Of a stretch of DNA of 64,000 bases, positions 60,549 through 64,000 are shown one piece after another. A program made the translations under genes and the position numbers. The stretch is from Panax quinquefolius. Taxonomy: Eukaryota > Streptophyta > Magnoliopsida > Apiales > Araliaceae. Each line of letters begins with the position of its first letter. Within the stretch, counting starts at the first letter, position 1. Location: positions 149,844,166-149,908,165 of the forward strand of contig CM035152.1 of NCBI GenBank assembly GCA_020205615.1. Reading direction: 5' to 3'. The notes under the pieces were generated by a model. It was not told the origin of the DNA. It saw only the letters and a program-made list of their open reading frames with translations, and searched no databases.

Positions 60549-60785
60549 CAATGATCCATAACATCTATTTGTTATGGATTAAAAATAGATAAATAGCATT
60601 TTAACCCTCCATTGCAAAACTCAAGGGCGATTTTTAAAGGCCCAATATGCTGTCCGCTACTGAAAATAGCGGACTAGATTAAAACTTATTTAGGACGGTT
60701 ATGCCCCCACTAAACATTAGATGCCCATGTCAATACATTAATTCACATTCTCGTCCGCTAGTTGAACTAGCGGACATAGAGTTTA
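60548..60785. repeat. Cluster of three hairpins, possible MITE
   Basis: ATCCATAACA...TGTTATGGAT (about 60552-60578), GTCCGCTACTG...TAGCGGAC (about 60650-60673) and GTCCGCTAGT-TGA-ACTAGCGGAC (about 60753-60775, perfect 10-bp arms). No terminal repeat or target duplication could be fixed. Confidence 0.4.
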
Positions 60786-62290
60786 TCTAACACATGTTTT
60801 ACCACTATAAATTCTTATAGGTGCTATGAAATCTTTTGAATATGGATAATTTTTAACACTCACTTTTGATAGGAAAGAAAATTACTATTCATCAAATGAA
60901 ATAGAAACCTAGGACAACAATCATTATGATTTTTTGGAGGGTACCAACCGCGATGAATCGAAAGTTCATGTCGTAAGGATTGTTAGTGGAAATGATGTGG
61001 AATGACAAAAAAGGAACAACGGAAATGGCGACAAAGCGGTTTAAGGGATACCAAATGTACTAATTTTATAAATAAAATATTGAAAAATTATTAATTCTGT
61101 AAATATTTTATGAATGCACTTTTGTTATAATTTTTTCTAAAATGTAAATAACCTATAAAAAATTAGGTCAAACCTCATACCGTACGAGACCATGACCAAG
61201 CCCAAACCATGCCAAGGTTTGGTATGCTTGTAATGTATACTTCTCCGTCTTAAAATGATTTTCACAACTTGATTATCTTTGTAAATTTAAGTAACTATCC
61301 TAGCGTTAGAGAATTTTATAGATTATTTAACAATATAAATTTAATAAGTAGAATGTTTTAAGGAATAAAAATTAATTAAACACCAATTTGAAATCTAACT
61401 TTTATTATGTTATATTTTATTAAATAATCTATTTTTCGAATTTGATAATTGCTATCTTACATAAAAATAAGATTGTAAAAAAATACTACTCCCTCTTTCA
61501 TATGCTATTATTAAGAAAAACATTAAAAAGTACCAAAAGATTGATGAATATTTTTTTTAAAATCCCAATCTCTTCGCGAGCAGAAGGGCTGTCTTCATCT
61601 CTTTTTATACACAATAATTAAGAAAAATGATATTTCCATAATATTTTTTAATATTTTCACAATAAAAGTGTCGTTATAGATGTATAACGACGATAAAAAC
61701 CGTTGTTATAGGATCTATAGCAACAATTTTATTATAAAAATATTATTTTTTGTTGTAAATTTATCAGTTTCCAATAATTAAAGTTTCAGCTGCCTAATGA
61801 TACAAAATAATTTTGTCTGTGTAACCAACTTTCCACATTATTATGAGTCCTATAGGAAAATAATTGAAGGTCCAGCTGCCTTAGCTGAATAACATAATTT
61901 ATAATTCTATCTCTCCTTCCAAATATAAGATTAAATTTAACTTTTAAAATTAGTATAAATATTTTTAAATATGAAATTAATGTGAATCCTTCAATTGCAA
62001 ATGACAAAAGTGTTCTTCAAGACATTTAAAATTAATAATTGTCTCATTTTTTTATTTTTTTTGACTACTAGGAACAGGTAGTACATGATCTCTTTTTTGA
62101 GCCTGATTAGCATCGGCACCTCCTATAGCTAGGGGATTTTTGATTTTTAAGGTAAATCGGACCGATCCAAATCAATCGGTTCAATATAAAAAAAACGATT
62201 CGGTACAAATCAATTTTTGATATCAATTCCGATTAGCTAATTTGTTTATCCAGTATGCACTCGACCGAATCATTTGTACCGGTTAATTGG
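60786..62290. other. AT-rich intergenic DNA
   Basis: No gene recognised. At about 61664-61725 there are short alternating motifs (TCGTTATAG, ATAACGACG, CGTTGTTATAG, CTATAGCAACA) like subterminal repeats of decayed DNA transposons. Around 61490 and 61905 are CTCCCTCTTTC-like and CTCCTTCCAAATATAAG-like stretches of the kind seen in Stowaway MITE remnants. At 62150-62290, GGACCGATCCAAATCAATCGG-type motifs resemble hAT subterminal repeats. All are weak. Confidence 0.35.
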
Positions 62291-63127
62291 GACCAAACCT
62301 TTTTTTTGGAGGATTAAATGCTTCTTAGATCACTGTACTTTAGGTCAACTTACAAATGTGTCATTGATTTTTTTTTCTTACAATCAACTCACTGAACTAT
62401 ATTTTACTAACACAATGTTTGCAATTCCGTTAACTATTTTGACTTTAGACGAAATTAGACAAATAAGCTACAGGCGTGTAAAATAATTTTGATGTGGCAC
62501 GGGTCAGTCCATGTGGCCAACATTACGTGGATATGGAGGAAAATTCTCCCACCAAATTACCAGTGGATGGAACCACATGTTTACTAGAAGCAATTGAATT
62601 GTTATTTGTCCCAAATTTGTTCCAGATTGTTCAATCGAGCCCTAACCCAACCCAACCCAACCCAACCCAACCCAACCCTTCGAAAGTAATCGAAGAATTG
62701 AAAAACTCAGCAAAAAACGAGTAGTTGTTCGATTGATCAATTTGAAAAGCTAACAAAATCGATTATTTGGTGAATCTTGGTGTGATTCACGTTGGTTAGA
62801 AGTCGTTTGAAGTTCGACATCAAGTAACGATCGATAGACATGTCCCATCTGATGGTCCCCTTTTGTCACCTTTTCTGATTTTGATAATTTCTTTTTTGGG
62901 ATTGTTGTCATATTGTCCTTTTACTTCCAAACCCTGGAGTTAAAATGAATTATTCAATGTTCTTCTTTGTCTTTTTCTTTACTAATTCTTGTTTTAAGAT
63001 TTACAAAATCATTATTTACTAAATTTTGGTCCTCTTTTGTCCCCACATGTATGCTCTGTAATTTAGAACATTCCTTCAAAAGTTTATTGCTTATGCTCTG
63101 TTTTGCATATGGTTTCATTTGTTACAG
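62291..63127 (+). other. 5' region of a Mutator-like element
   Basis: Begins with sequence of the kind found in Mutator-like TIRs (ATCACTGTACTTTAGGTCAA and following). It contains an AACCC pentanucleotide microsatellite (62644-62678) and ends TTTGTTACAG directly before the transposase ATG, a good 3' splice site. This suggests an intron in the 5' leader. The outer boundary is uncertain. Confidence 0.45.
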
Positions 63128-64000
63128 ATGGATATTGTTGTTCAATTTAATGTACATTATGGCGGGAAGTTCATCTATGCTCCTTTATGTGACTATGTGG
63201 GAGGTACAATTTATCATATGCCACGTTTGGACGCTGATTATATTTGTATGGGTGCTATTAATGAGTTAGCTACTGAACTTAGTTATTATCCTCAATCAAG
63301 TGTTATTTTAAAACTGATGAAATAGATATAAATAATGGGGTTAGACTTGTTTATGATGATGCTAGTATAAGAAATATGGTTAATATTTCTTTGCCACATG
63401 GTGTAATTGATGTCTATGTAGACCATATATTATCATATAATCTTGATCAAACCTCTATATTGGATGAACATAATAGTAACCATGTGACTGATAATGTATG
63501 TTATAATGTGGGTTCCATTGTTGATGAAAGTATGGTTGATAATGTGGCTGGTGGGAGGGTGAAGCTAAGGGTCAGGGTGAAGGTGAGGCTGAGGTTGAGG
63601 GTTAGGGTGAAGGTGAAGGTGAGGGGGGGTGCTTTTTTGGATAATTATGGGGATAGTGAAGACAATGTGACAGTTGACAATGTTAGAGATCGAAAAATAT
63701 CTAAACAAAATGAGAGTGTGAAAAGGAGGGGTAAGAGGAGGAGGTCCAAAAGGGTATTTGAGGATGATAGAATAATACTGATGATGACATTAATCATGAA
63801 GAGTGTAGTGATGATGAATTGGTAGAGGCTAGGAGGAAAGTAAGGGAATTTAAGATGGATATGAAAAAGAATGTGGATGAGGAAGGTGGAACTGAGGGAG
63901 AGGAAGGAGGTAATGATATAGAGCAAGGAGGAAATCATGGAAACAATGTGGAAGATAAAAATGCAGATGTAGAGGATGTGGGAACATATACTGCTAGAGG
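63128..64000 (+). pseudogene. Mutator-like transposase (mudrA type), N-terminal part, frameshifted
   Basis: The ATG at 63128 starts MDIVVQFNVHYGGKFIYAPL and DYVGGTIYHMPRLDADYICM, the PB1-like N-terminal region seen in many plant mudrA-type proteins. A shift near 63300 moves to a second frame (KTDEIDINNGVRLVYDDASI, SLPHGVIDVYVDHIL, 63305 to about 63770). A further shift near 63770 moves to a third (DDELVEARRKVREFKMDMKK, then acidic, to the edge). The acidic, low-complexity spacer before the MULE DDE domain is normal for the family. A hexamer-like GTGAAG/GTTAGG tract (about 63556-63635) encodes alternating basic and hydrophobic residues in the second frame and could itself be out of frame. The DDE domain would lie beyond the window. 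Two shifts imply a dead copy unless introns explain them. Confidence 0.7.

Noticed and set aside
62644..62678. AACCC repeats, and GTTAGGG-like tract near 63600, as telomeric DNA
   Set aside because: The units do not match the plant telomere repeat TTTAGGG; the second is part of a low-complexity coding tract.

Overview
This is nuclear DNA from a flowering plant, probably a eudicot. The evidence is a family-1 UDP-glycosyltransferase gene with one intron and a PSPG box, Ty3/gypsy chromoviruses with integrase chromodomains, a Ty1/copia-like LTR, a tRNA-derived SINE, hAT- and Mutator-type elements, and very AT-rich intergenic DNA. I see no bacterial operons, CRISPR arrays, rRNA or tRNA genes. The species cannot be named from the sequence.

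Left gene-bearing part (1-8.6 kb). Two UGT copies lie on the minus strand. The first (513-862) is only the start of exon 1; a copia-like LTR (1-512) enters it just before the catalytic-Asp region, so any remaining part would lie outside the window. The second (3950-6013) is complete: two exons, GT-AG intron, 480 codons, intact His/Asp dyad and PSPG box. Around them are a 1.45-kb hAT-type element (1254-2708, 8-bp target duplication with one mismatch), a foldback MITE in the UGT intron, a segment flanked by TA microsatellites (6187-6356), a 144-bp foldback MITE (7189-7332) and a 120-bp SINE (7829-7948).

Retrotransposon nest (8.6-60.5 kb). About 50 kb is one insertion that grew by repeated nesting. 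I resolved the layers by finding where each broken LTR resumes and by target-site duplications (TSDs). A 1.8-kb terminal-inverted-repeat DNA element (8637-60503) was entered by Tekay/Del-like retrotransposon R1 (8936-59011, TSD AGTTC). R1's protease/RT junction holds solo LTR S1 (15358-17809, TSD TAACT). R1's gag leader holds a Mutator-like element M1 with a GC-rich core (19557-20905, 9-bp TSD). R1's right LTR holds R2 (23289-57219). R2's right LTR holds R3 (28619-56273, TSD TATAC). R3 holds solo LTR R4 in its integrase (30165-35629, TSD GAGTC) and, in its right LTR, a Tat-like solo LTR R5 (42562-55890). R5 holds R6 (42759-54417, TSD CATGA), which has an LTR-internal-LTR-internal layout and has lost its last LTR. 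R1, R2, R3 and S1 point to the minus strand, R4 and R6 to the plus strand. All gag-pol regions are broken by stops, frameshifts or deletions; the one clean retroelement reading frame is a 193-codon coiled-coil-like ORF between the R1 primer-binding site and gag.

Right part (60.5-64 kb). After hairpin-rich and AT-rich intergenic DNA, the window ends inside a Mutator-like element whose transposase N-terminal region (63128 to the edge) is split over three frames.

I found no clear undescribed biochemical system. The most unusual signals are the depth and resolvability of the nest, the double-hairpin minisatellite inside several LTRs, the extra R1 ORF, and two DNA elements that appear to carry foreign cargo.
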